Source: CALBPI01 sp038524795
GTDB taxonomy: Bacteria; Pseudomonadota; Gammaproteobacteria; Steroidobacterales; Woeseiaceae
NCBI GenBank assembly: GCA_038524795.1
Contig: JBCBIJ010000004.1
Coordinates: 62,001-126,000, forward strand
Direction: 5' to 3'
DNA: 64,000 bases
Shown here: in pieces, positions 1 through 7,805 of the stretch
How positions within the stretch are numbered: position 1 is the first letter of the stretch
Layout of the letters: each line of letters opens with the position of its first letter
The notes under the pieces: model-generated
What the model saw: only the letters and a program-made list of their open reading frames with translations
The model's database searches: none
Told to the model about the DNA's origin: nothing
Position numbers and translations under genes: made by a program

Positions 1-482
1 GGCGCCTCGGGGCACCCTGTGGTCTCAACGCTCCAGGTCCAATTGGTGACTTTCCAACCGCCCCCGACGCGAACGAGATCGACATGATTGGTGCCGCAGT
101 GCGACACCTCGCCGTTGAGCAGAAACACGTAGCGCCCCCAGACCAGCGCCAGGTCACCATCGACAAGCACGGTAGGCGGTTCGGTCCAGCGCTCCTCTAG
201 AGACGCGTCCGTTTCAAATGACCGTGCGATGAACGCTGCGTTGCTAGCTCGGGTCAGTGTGCTGGCGCCCGCGGGCGCAGCTGCCGCGACCCGAGTGCTC
301 GCGCCCTCAGCCAGAAATTGCGTCTGCATCGCGTCCGTGTCCTTGGTCAGAATGGCATCGAATACGGCCGTGGTGACGGCAACAACCGCAGTGTGCTCGG
401 CGTGCTTCGCAGTCGTTTCCGAGTGGGCCTGGCAGGCCGCGGCAGTGAGCCAGAGCGTGGCCATGATTCGTCCTGGGCGCAT
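1..482 (-). CDS. exported NTF2/SnoaL-like protein, 3' end off the left edge
   Basis: The frame is open on the minus strand from ATG at 482 to the edge, giving 160 visible codons and no stop. The N terminus (MRPGRIMATLWLTAAACQAH) reads as a signal peptide, so the product is probably periplasmic or secreted. The C-terminal half contains the pattern VDGDLALVWGRYVFLLNGE followed by HCGTNHVDLVRVGGGWKV, typical of the curved beta sheet of DUF4440/SnoaL-like NTF2-fold proteins. This fold binds small ligands or acts as an enzyme in many families, and no specific function can be assigned. A GGGGA ribosome site precedes the ATG by a few bases. It is divergent from the secretion-like operon starting at 749. 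Confidence 0.72.
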   Translation of the reverse strand, partial: MRPGRIMATLWLTAAACQAHSETTAKHAEHTAVVAVTTAVFDAILTKDTDAMQTQFLAEGASTRVAAAAPAGASTLTRASNAAFIARSFETDASLEERWTEPPTVLVDGDLALVWGRYVFLLNGEVSHCGTNHVDLVRVGGGWKVTNWTWSVETTGCPEA

Positions 483-748
483 GTGAAATCCCCTATTTGC
501 TGCAGCTCGAGCGCCACATTACGTTAAATCAAAGCCCTGGTCGCCGCGCCGCCGACGCAGGTTCACGGCTTGAACGCGACTTCGACGCGACGATTCTCAC
601 TCGGTCCGGTCGACGCGTCACCGGTTCGACACCCTCAAACCCGTGACACTCATCGATTAATTCAGGGTAAATGCTTCGAAATCCTTAAGTTCAGCCTGTG
701 TCTGCCGCTCTCTGACTTACCCACGATAAACCAGCGGGAGACACTGTC

Positions 749-1330
749 ATGCGCCAGCGACAAGCAGGCTTCACTTTGATGGAAATGATCGGCGTTGTTG
801 CCGTCATCGCCATCCTGGCCTCCATGGCCACCCCCATGATCTTCGATGCGATTCGTAACGCTCGTGTTACGGCATTCGTAGAAGACGTCAATGTGGCACG
901 CACGGCCGTGGCGCGTTACTACGAGGATACGGGTCAGTTCCCGACGCATATCCCGACGGACACACGCGACGGCCGTCGCACGCTCATCAGTAACTCGGCC
1001 AGCAACCCCATCGGTGGCTGGAACGGCCCCTACCTGGAAACGGATATTTCAAACCCGTTCGACGAAGGCGGTTACCGGGCGATTCTGACGAGCGGCAACG
1101 CCAACTACCAGTTCGATCTTGACGGAGACGGCACGATCGATACGACCACGGTTGCCGTGATGCGTATCGACAACGTCAGCGACGCGCAGGCGCGCAAGAT
1201 CAGCGACATTCTCGACGGCGATGCCGATACGACGACGGGCAACAGTGCCTGGTACGCATCGGGCCGCGTGAAAAAGTTTGGCGCGCGTCAGAATGACCGT
1301 CGCCTGCTGATCTTCCTGTCACGCGAGTAA
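749..1330 (+). CDS. type II secretion/MSHA-type pseudopilin (GspG-like), first gene of the operon
   Basis: This 193-residue protein has a class III prepilin leader: a short basic MRQRQAG, then the conserved FTLMEM start of the mature chain with Glu at +5 and a hydrophobic helix to about residue 32. Cleavage is expected after Gly7. Around residue 125 a loop DLDGDGTID looks like the calcium-binding loop of major pseudopilins of the GspG type. The start follows a clear GGGAG eight bases upstream. As the first gene, with a hairpin just after its stop, it is a good candidate for the main filament subunit. No prepilin peptidase is in the window, so one must be encoded elsewhere. Confidence 0.85.
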   Translation: MRQRQAGFTLMEMIGVVAVIAILASMATPMIFDAIRNARVTAFVEDVNVARTAVARYYEDTGQFPTHIPTDTRDGRRTLISNSASNPIGGWNGPYLETDISNPFDEGGYRAILTSGNANYQFDLDGDGTIDTTTVAVMRIDNVSDAQARKISDILDGDADTTTGNSAWYASGRVKKFGARQNDRRLLIFLSRE

Positions 1331-1331
1331 C

Positions 1332-1351
1332 CGCAGCGAGATTTCGCTGCG
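1332..1351 (+). promoter_or_regulatory. hairpin immediately after the first pseudopilin gene
   Basis: An 8-base perfect stem (CGCAGCGA / TCGCTGCG) with a GATT loop begins two bases after the pseudopilin stop codon, in the only real gap inside the operon (48 bases). No T run follows. It could protect the 3' end of the pseudopilin message or cause partial termination, giving more pilin than machinery; this is inference. Confidence 0.5.
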
Positions 1352-1378
1352 ACCAATCGCAAAAAGAGAAGCGATGCA

Positions 1379-3106
1379 ATGACTGCGCGCATGGATGAGA
1401 CATCTGCTTACTGGAGTAAGCTGACCACACAGATTGCGGCGACCGAGCGCACCAAGATGACGCTCGGCAGCCGCCTGCGCGCAGCCGGTTACATCACCGA
1501 TGCGCAGCTGGACCTCGCACTGCGTGAGCAAAAGCGCAACGGGCGACTGCTCGGCGAGGTTTTGATCGAACTCGGTTTTGTCTCTGCCGAGATCGTCACG
1601 CAGACGCTGGCTAATGAGGCGCAGACCGAGGTTGTGGACATCCGCAAGGTGGAAGTCCCCGACTCGGTTCTGCGCCTTGTCTCGTATGAGACGGCCAAGC
1701 GTTTCAAGCTTATGCCGTTCAAGCAGGCGGACGGCATGCTGACGGTGGTCCTGTCGGATGCGTTCAACGTTGTCGCCATCGACCACGTCGAGCGCGAGTC
1801 CGGGCAGACCGTTAACGTCGTCACCGCCCCCGAAGGCCACATCCTCGACGCCATCGCGCGCCACTACACGCGTGACCGCTCGCTGGCCGACACGATTGAC
1901 CAGATCATGCTCGACGGCACGGCCGCGTCCGAAGATGAGGCCGCCAACGAGTCGCCGCTCGTGCGTCTGGTTGACCAGCTCATTTCGCTGGGCATCAAGA
2001 AGGGTGCGACCGACATTCACATCGAGCCGGCCGAGAAGATCGTTCGGGTTCGCATGCGCATCGACGGTGTGCTGCGCCAAGAAGTGTTGATACCGAAGCC
2101 AATCCAGTCAGCACTGACAGCACGCCTGAAGCTCATCGCCGATCTCAACATTACCGAAAAGCGGACGCCGCAGGATGGGCGCATTCGCTTCGACTACGGC
2201 CAGCACTATGTCGACCTGCGTGTATCGACGCTGCCAACCAATGCCGGCGAAAGTGTGGTTCTGCGTATCCTCGATCGCAGCGCCTCGTCACTGTCGCTCA
2301 ATGACCTAGGGTTCTCCCCGGCGCACAAGAGCCACATGGAGAGTCTCGTGGGCATGCCCTATGGGATGGTGCTGGTCACGGGTCCCACCGGTAGTGGCAA
2401 GACCACGACCTTGTACGCGTCGCTCAAGCTCGTCGAGTCGGAGGAGCGCAGCGTGTTCACGCTGGAAGACCCTGTCGAGTACTCGCTCGAGGCGGTGCGC
2501 CAGACCCAGGTTCGGCCCGATATCGGTATGGATTTCGCGGCCGGCCTGCGTGCACTGCTGCGCCAGGACCCCGACGTCATTCTTGTCGGTGAGATCCGTG
2601 ACCTCGAAACGGCGCAACTCGCAACGCGCGCGGCGCTCACCGGTCACCTCGTGCTCTCGACTCTGCACACCAATGATGCTGTGGGCGTGATTCCGCGTCT
2701 TGTGGACATGGGCGTCGACCGCTACATGCTGCCCGCCGCGCTGTCCTCGATTCTCGCGCAGCGCCTCGTACGCGTGCTCTGTGACCACTGTCGCCGTCCG
2801 GTTAAGGATGCGCAGACGCTCATTGAACAGCTGGAGCTGACTGACAGCGTTCCCGCCGATGCGGAACTCTGGGAAGCGCCGGGTTGTGTGCATTGCAATG
2901 GCACGGGCTTCCGCGGCCGGTCTGCCATCTACGAGATCCTGACGATTGACGAGAGCTTCCACGGCCCGATCATCACGGGCGCCAGTGCAGGGGAGCTCAA
3001 AGCGCTGGCCGCCGAGGCGGGCATGGTGCCGATGCTCAAGGATGGCATCTCCAAGGCACTGGCAGGTCTGACGTCGCTTGACGAGGTGCTGCGGGTCGTC
3101 CGCTAA
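1379..3106 (+). CDS. GspE/PilB/MshE-family secretion or pilus assembly ATPase
   Basis: This 575-residue cytoplasmic ATPase powers pseudopilus assembly. An N-terminal MshEN-like domain (about residues 25-150) precedes the catalytic core. Visible motifs are Walker A GPTGSGKT near residues 335-342, the Asp box and Walker B around DPDVILVGEIRD, the His box LSTLHTND, and the zinc tetracysteine CxxC at about 468-471 and 503-506. These features place it with GspE/PilB/MshE assembly ATPases rather than retraction ATPases. Both copies of the MshEN repeat lack the usual first Arg (TLG and LLG instead of RLG), so c-di-GMP binding is uncertain. The start ATG at 1379 follows an AGAGAAG stretch. Confidence 0.93.
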   Translation: MTARMDETSAYWSKLTTQIAATERTKMTLGSRLRAAGYITDAQLDLALREQKRNGRLLGEVLIELGFVSAEIVTQTLANEAQTEVVDIRKVEVPDSVLRLVSYETAKRFKLMPFKQADGMLTVVLSDAFNVVAIDHVERESGQTVNVVTAPEGHILDAIARHYTRDRSLADTIDQIMLDGTAASEDEAANESPLVRLVDQLISLGIKKGATDIHIEPAEKIVRVRMRIDGVLRQEVLIPKPIQSALTARLKLIADLNITEKRTPQDGRIRFDYGQHYVDLRVSTLPTNAGESVVLRILDRSASSLSLNDLGFSPAHKSHMESLVGMPYGMVLVTGPTGSGKTTTLYASLKLVESEERSVFTLEDPVEYSLEAVRQTQVRPDIGMDFAAGLRALLRQDPDVILVGEIRDLETAQLATRAALTGHLVLSTLHTNDAVGVIPRLVDMGVDRYMLPAALSSILAQRLVRVLCDHCRRPVKDAQTLIEQLELTDSVPADAELWEAPGCVHCNGTGFRGRSAIYEILTIDESFHGPIITGASAGELKALAAEAGMVPMLKDGISKALAGLTSLDEVLRVVR

Positions 3107-3112
3107 GTTGCC

Positions 3113-4315
3113 ATGCCGCAGTTCGCCTACCACAGTGTCGATCGCTTCGGTCGCAAGTACGACGGCACGATGGTGGCCGAAAACGAGCGCGTGCTGGACT
3201 CCAAGCTGCGCGATATTGGCTACTGGCTGATTGACGCGCGCGAGCAGTCGCCGCGACAGAGTCGCAACCAGGGCAAGGTGCCACGGCGCGAGCTCATCGA
3301 CTTTTTCACAGGCGCGACCTCGCTGCTCATTGCGGGCATCCCCATCGCGACAACGATCTCGGCGATGGCCGAGGAAACCGAACACCCGGCACTTCAAACC
3401 GTGCTCAAGGACGTGAGTCTCAACGTCCAGGCCGGCAACGAGGTCTCCGCCAGCCTGCGCAGCTATCCGGGCGTGTTCTCGGACCAGGTGTGCAACCTTG
3501 TACGGGCGGGTGAGCAAAGCGGCAGCCTGACGCAGGTGTTCAAGGACATCGCCGAACACCTGGAATGGGTGGAGCGCATCATGGCCGACGTGCGTCAGGC
3601 GACGATTTACCCCGCCATGATCTTGTCGGCTGTCGCGGGGCTCGTGGCGCTCATGTTCGTATTCGTGGTGCCGCGATTTGCCGCCTTGTTTAGCGAGCTG
3701 GACATCGCGCTGCCCGCGCTGACGCGCGGTGTGGTGCGTGTAGGCGAGGTTGCACAGAGTTACTGGTGGGTCGGTGTTGCGGCCATCATCGCCGCCGTGG
3801 TGGGTCTGCGCGTCATCCGTGCGGCGCACCCATCGCTTGCCTACCAGCTCGACAACGCCAAGCTCAACATGCCCGTGTTCGGCGGTGTGCGAAAGATGTT
3901 GGTGCAATCACAGTTCGTGCACAACCTGGCGCTCATGCTTAAGGCTGGCGTGCCGATCCTGGAGGCTCTCAAGCTCTCACGCGGTGTCAGCAACAACCTC
4001 GTCATGGACAAGGTCATCAATGAGGCCGTCACGACCGTCGAGAGCGGCGGCCGAATCAGCACTGCGCTGCGTGAACAGCCCGTCATTTCATCGCTCACAC
4101 TGCGCATGATTGTTGTGGGCGAGGATTCGGGTCGCATTGAAACGACCCTGCAGCAGGTCGCCGACCGCTACGACGAGGAGATCCCGCGACAGATCAAGCG
4201 CGTTTTCGCCATCGTCGAACCCATGATTACGCTGGTTCTCGTCGCGGTCGTCGGACTCATCGCAGGCTCGCTGTTCCTGCCCATGTTCGCACTCATCTCG
4301 GGGCTCAACGCATGA
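3113..4315 (+). CDS. GspF/PilC/MshG-family inner-membrane platform protein
   Basis: This 400-residue polytopic protein is the inner-membrane platform that couples the ATPase to pseudopilin extraction. It has the family's duplicated cytoplasmic GspF domains. The pattern FFTGATSLLIAGIPIATTI opens the first repeat, QSQFVHNLALMLKAGVPILEAL opens the second, and the protein ends in GEDSGRIETTL, IVEPMI and a final membrane helix. Membrane segments lie near residues 160-185, 215-235 and 365-395. It begins six bases after the ATPase stop, and its own stop overlaps the next start (ATGA), which suggests translational coupling. Confidence 0.93.
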   Translation: MPQFAYHSVDRFGRKYDGTMVAENERVLDSKLRDIGYWLIDAREQSPRQSRNQGKVPRRELIDFFTGATSLLIAGIPIATTISAMAEETEHPALQTVLKDVSLNVQAGNEVSASLRSYPGVFSDQVCNLVRAGEQSGSLTQVFKDIAEHLEWVERIMADVRQATIYPAMILSAVAGLVALMFVFVVPRFAALFSELDIALPALTRGVVRVGEVAQSYWWVGVAAIIAAVVGLRVIRAAHPSLAYQLDNAKLNMPVFGGVRKMLVQSQFVHNLALMLKAGVPILEALKLSRGVSNNLVMDKVINEAVTTVESGGRISTALREQPVISSLTLRMIVVGEDSGRIETTLQQVADRYDEEIPRQIKRVFAIVEPMITLVLVAVVGLIAGSLFLPMFALISGLNA

Positions 4316-5094
4316 ACCGGCAACGCGGTTTTACACTCATGGAGATGATTGCCGTGATGGCGATCCTCGCCGTCTTGTCCGCGATCATCGCGCCGAGCAT
4401 TGTCGACACGGTCAACGATGCTTATGCCAAGGCGGAAGACGCCAACCTCGAACAGATTGCCGATGACCTCGAGCGCTACGTCCGCCGCAACGGCGCGATC
4501 CCGTCAGGCAATGTCGGCGACTGGAGCAATGCGCTGGCGACGCTTAGCAGCGCGCCGTCAACAGAGCTTGCGGTAAACCGTCGAGGCTACCAGCGTTTGC
4601 TGTACTTCGATCCCAACTTTTTCGGCGGCGGTGGCTTTGGCGGCTACGTCCAGTCCGGCGGCCTCACAGTGCCGCCCGCATCGCCGCGCGTCATGATCAT
4701 CTCCGACCTGCGCGGCAACGTGGCAGGGCAGGGCAACAATGCCGGACGCTTCGACGATATCTGGAACCAAAACCCCGGGGCTCGCATCGTCGAGAGCGAC
4801 ACCGTCAAGATCCGTCGCATCAATCTGGGCCACCTGTTCAAGGAAGTGCTCATCAGCACCAATTCGCTGAATGCGCCGGGCGTCTCGCTCAACGGTGCGC
4901 CCGCGATTGCCGTACCCGCCGCTGTGGGCACTGTCGACGGGCTGCTGTTGCTCTACGTGCTCGAAGACACACGACTGTCGCTGCTCGGTGACCCGTTCCC
5001 CGTGGGTGCTCTGCAGAGTGTCTACAAGGTGAAAGAAGACCTTGGACTGCGTTACGAGGACGCGGGCGGCACACCGGTCTGGGTGCTGCCATGA
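4312..5094 (+). CDS. second prepilin-like protein of the secretion operon
   Basis: This 260-residue protein has a class III prepilin leader (MNRQRG then FTLMEMIAVMAIL, Glu at +5) and a long N-terminal helix, followed by an alpha/beta globular domain. A glycine-rich surface loop (FFGGGGFGGYVQSGG, near residues 103-117) stands out. It is larger than the first pseudopilin and could be a minor or tip pseudopilin or the second filament subunit. It overlaps the platform gene by four bases and the following gene by four bases (ATGA at both ends). No specific minor-pilin family was recognised. Confidence 0.8.
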   Translation: MNRQRGFTLMEMIAVMAILAVLSAIIAPSIVDTVNDAYAKAEDANLEQIADDLERYVRRNGAIPSGNVGDWSNALATLSSAPSTELAVNRRGYQRLLYFDPNFFGGGGFGGYVQSGGLTVPPASPRVMIISDLRGNVAGQGNNAGRFDDIWNQNPGARIVESDTVKIRRINLGHLFKEVLISTNSLNAPGVSLNGAPAIAVPAAVGTVDGLLLLYVLEDTRLSLLGDPFPVGALQSVYKVKEDLGLRYEDAGGTPVWVLP

Positions 5095-6473
5095 GCGTCG
5101 AATTCGCGATCGAATGGGCCTACGGCGACTTCCACATCGCGCGCCTCAAAGGTGGCGAGGTTGAAGCCAGCTGGAAGTCGCCCACGCCGGTCACCGATCT
5201 GTCCGAGCTGCAGGCCGCGATGACAGCTGCCGCAGGCGTGGTTGACCTGGGCCGCGGTGGCTCGGTTGCCATCGCCTACGAAGACGACCTGCACACGCAC
5301 GAGTTCCTCGAGCTGCCATCGATGTCGCGACGGGATCGCGTCCGTTTCTTGCAGCGTTACGTCGACAACAACAAGCCCTTTGAGTCGCGCGCCGCCTGGC
5401 GCGCGCATCCCGTCAAGCGCAACAAGATCAATGGCGCGTTGCTGCATTTGATGCCGCACTCGATCATCGAGGCGCTCATGCGGGTCTGCAGCGACTTCTA
5501 CCTGGTACCCAAGATCTTGGTGCCGCTGACGGAGATCATGTCGCGCTTTGTGCCGATGCTCGAGTCGGAAGAAGATGGCGCCCACCTGCTGATCGCATTG
5601 TTCGACAGCCGCACCCAGATGCTCATCGCCAATGAGGCGGGCGAGATCCTGTTTGTCCGCGAGTTGAGTTACCCCTGGACGGCAGAGACGCACGGGCGCC
5701 TTGTCATCGATATCAACCGCACCATCGGTTACGCCAAGCAGCGTATCGGCGGCGGCATCAACCAGGCCTGGGTATTGGGCACCGAGGCTGAAGCGGTGTG
5801 TCAGTCGCTGGCGGGGCGTATCGATGCGTCGGTGCGTTTCGACAAGCGCGCCATCGAACGCGAATTCTGGATGCGCCAGGTTGCCGTGCTGCCGCTGGGT
5901 CTTCACAGCAACTTTATTCCACGCCTCGCGCGTCGTTCGATCACGGGCAAAACCATGATGCGTGCCGGTGTGCTGATGACGGGGGTCCTCGTGGCGGCCA
6001 CGCTTGGCATCGTGAGCGTTGTTGAGGGTGCGATTTGGCGCGACCGCACTGATGTCGTTGAGCTCACACAACGCATCGAGGAGCGACGCGAGCAGATCGA
6101 GGCACTCGAGAGCGATGTTGCCCGCATGGACGCTGAGGCGCGCAAGCTCGACATCCTAAACCTCGACGCCTTCAATCTGCCGGGTCTCTTCCTGAGCCAG
6201 CTCTCCGACATCGTGCCCGAGGGACTGGTGGTGACGGAGGTGCGCATCGGCAAGGCGCAAACCGGCTGGGACCTTGCGGTACGCGGGCACTCGACGGTGT
6301 CTTTGGGCGAGATCGCACCGCTGTTGTCGTCGCTCGAGGCGCGTCTCAGCGGTCCGCCCTGGAACGGGAACATCGTGCGTTCCTGGGAGGCGGCCTGGAT
6401 GAAACAGCTCGAACAGGGCATGGCTGCCGGCCGTGGTGATGTCGGGTTTGAAATCGAAGGACAATTCCGATGA
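5091..6473 (+). CDS. GspL/MshI/PilM-PilN-like inner-membrane assembly protein
   Basis: This 460-residue protein has an N-terminal cytoplasmic actin-like domain (about 1-270), one membrane helix near 285-310, a coiled coil (about 315-350) and a periplasmic ferredoxin-like end. That is the layout of GspL or MshI, or of PilM joined to PilN. The nucleotide-binding signature of true PilM (IDIGSSSVK type near the N terminus) is not present: the start reads VEFAIEWAYGDFH. So it probably does not bind ATP and acts as a scaffold contacting the ATPase. Overlaps at both ends indicate a single operon. Assignment rests on layout and context. Confidence 0.75.
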   Translation: MSVEFAIEWAYGDFHIARLKGGEVEASWKSPTPVTDLSELQAAMTAAAGVVDLGRGGSVAIAYEDDLHTHEFLELPSMSRRDRVRFLQRYVDNNKPFESRAAWRAHPVKRNKINGALLHLMPHSIIEALMRVCSDFYLVPKILVPLTEIMSRFVPMLESEEDGAHLLIALFDSRTQMLIANEAGEILFVRELSYPWTAETHGRLVIDINRTIGYAKQRIGGGINQAWVLGTEAEAVCQSLAGRIDASVRFDKRAIEREFWMRQVAVLPLGLHSNFIPRLARRSITGKTMMRAGVLMTGVLVAATLGIVSVVEGAIWRDRTDVVELTQRIEERREQIEALESDVARMDAEARKLDILNLDAFNLPGLFLSQLSDIVPEGLVVTEVRIGKAQTGWDLAVRGHSTVSLGEIAPLLSSLEARLSGPPWNGNIVRSWEAAWMKQLEQGMAAGRGDVGFEIEGQFR

Positions 6474-7273
6474 GCAGCTTGCGCGACGACTACGATCCGA
6501 CCGATGTACCGCTGAATTCCTCGGCGATCATGAAGATCGACACCAGCGGCTTTGACCTGGCCCTTGAGGACGATATGGCGTCGGCCGAGGGCCCGGCCGT
6601 GAACGCGGACTCGCTTGAGCTCGCGCCCGAAGCAACGGTCAGCTTCGTCGTGTCGCCGCGCGTGCAGGCCCAGCGCGCGCTCAATCGCCTGGTCTACCGG
6701 ATTTATCGTAATCGCCCACTGCAGTTGGCCTGGGTCGCGATCATCGTGGCCTGTGTAGCGTTGATGACCTTCTCACTCACAACGCGCGTCGATCACATCG
6801 ACGACAACGTGCTGCTGCTCGCTGAGCTCGGTGAGCTAGATACACAACTGTTAAGTATCAGCCGCAAATGGTCGCTAGAGGAAATGAAGGCGCTGGAACA
6901 AAGCGTGGCCAGCGCGGACACGCGGCGCGTGTTTCTCGACTACCGCAGCCTCGCGATTTGGCTGCGTGAGAAGGCCGCATTCGCTGAGCAGCTCGGACTG
7001 GAGTTCGGTTACAGCCTCGGTGGCAGCGAGGCCTCGCAGATCGAGGACATGTACGAAGTGCCGGTCATGGTCACGCTGAGCAGCAACGCGGAGAACGGCG
7101 AAGCCTATCTGCGCACGCTCGAGTTTCTGAAGCGCGTGGTCAGCACGCCGTTCTACGTGGAAATCACAGAAGCGGCACTGACCGGAGAGGGCCGCGGCGC
7201 ACGCCAATTGCAAGCGACGCTGCGGGTCTGGGTTCACAGCTCGGTCAGGGCCGTTTCTAACAATGCTCAATAA
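6470..7273 (+). CDS. PilO/GspM/MshJ-like bitopic membrane protein
   Basis: This 267-residue protein has a long acidic, disordered cytoplasmic N-terminal tail (about 1-75), one membrane helix near 83-105, then a short coiled coil and a periplasmic domain. PilO, GspM and MshJ have this helix, coiled coil and ferredoxin-like layout. Its place between the GspL/MshI-like and PilP/MshK-like genes fits an inner-membrane alignment subcomplex. The long acidic tail is unusual, since PilO-type proteins have short cytoplasmic tails. It overlaps the next gene by 11 bases. The assignment is positional and structural, not by strong motif. Confidence 0.62.
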   Translation: MSSLRDDYDPTDVPLNSSAIMKIDTSGFDLALEDDMASAEGPAVNADSLELAPEATVSFVVSPRVQAQRALNRLVYRIYRNRPLQLAWVAIIVACVALMTFSLTTRVDHIDDNVLLLAELGELDTQLLSISRKWSLEEMKALEQSVASADTRRVFLDYRSLAIWLREKAAFAEQLGLEFGYSLGGSEASQIEDMYEVPVMVTLSSNAENGEAYLRTLEFLKRVVSTPFYVEITEAALTGEGRGARQLQATLRVWVHSSVRAVSNNAQ

Positions 7274-7805
7274 CCGCTGGTTTGTCATCGCACTATCCGT
7301 CGCCGCCCTGGCGATGGTTGGTCTGCGCGTGGTCAAACCGCTGCTCGGGGACCGCGAGGAGCCGTTTATTCCCGATGACCCCGATTACTACGCGCTCGAC
7401 ATCGACAGCGAGCTTACCGGGACCGGTATCGATACCCCACTGCAAGGTGCGCAGTTCGACTCCGCGCAGCGCGACATCCGCAGTATCGACGTCGCGTCGC
7501 TGCAGTGGCAGGAACGCCCGGGGCGTGACCCGTACTCGCCGGCGCCACGCGTGACCGATGCAGTGCTCGATGCGGTGCGCGCAGACGTTTCCAAACAAGC
7601 AATGATTCCCAGCGCAATTCGGTGGCCTGCAGTGACTGCGGTCGTTGATTCGCGCAAACACCAGTACGCCGTCGTGGACGGCGTCATCCGCAAACCTGGC
7701 GAACGCTTTGGCGGCTTTCGGCTCGCCGAAGTCGGCGAGCGCGGGGTGCACCTCGTGCACGCCGCAAGCCAGCAGTCGCGGCACCTGAAGGTAGATGCAC
7801 AATGA
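7263..7805 (+). CDS. PilP/MshK/GspC-like periplasmic linker protein
   Basis: This 180-residue protein has an N-terminal membrane anchor (about 5-24), a flexible acidic linker, and a C-terminal beta domain near 120-178. The stretch AVVDSRKHQYAVVDGVIRKP then FGGFRLAEV resembles the PilP/GspC homology-region fold, which docks on secretin N-domains. It lies directly before the secretin gene, overlapping it by four bases (ATGA), as mshK/pilP genes do. It is likely the bridge between the inner-membrane complex and the outer-membrane secretin. Confidence 0.7.
   Translation: MLNNRWFVIALSVAALAMVGLRVVKPLLGDREEPFIPDDPDYYALDIDSELTGTGIDTPLQGAQFDSAQRDIRSIDVASLQWQERPGRDPYSPAPRVTDAVLDAVRADVSKQAMIPSAIRWPAVTAVVDSRKHQYAVVDGVIRKPGERFGGFRLAEVGERGVHLVHAASQQSRHLKVDAQ

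Noticed and set aside
229..486. Plus-strand 85-codon frame at the left edge
   Set aside because: The minus strand encodes a clear signal peptide and NTF2-like core over the same bases.
2306..3907. A 533-codon open frame antisense to the secretion ATPase and platform genes
   Set aside because: His/Arg-rich composition without domain features. It is the mirror of strongly supported genes in GC-rich DNA.
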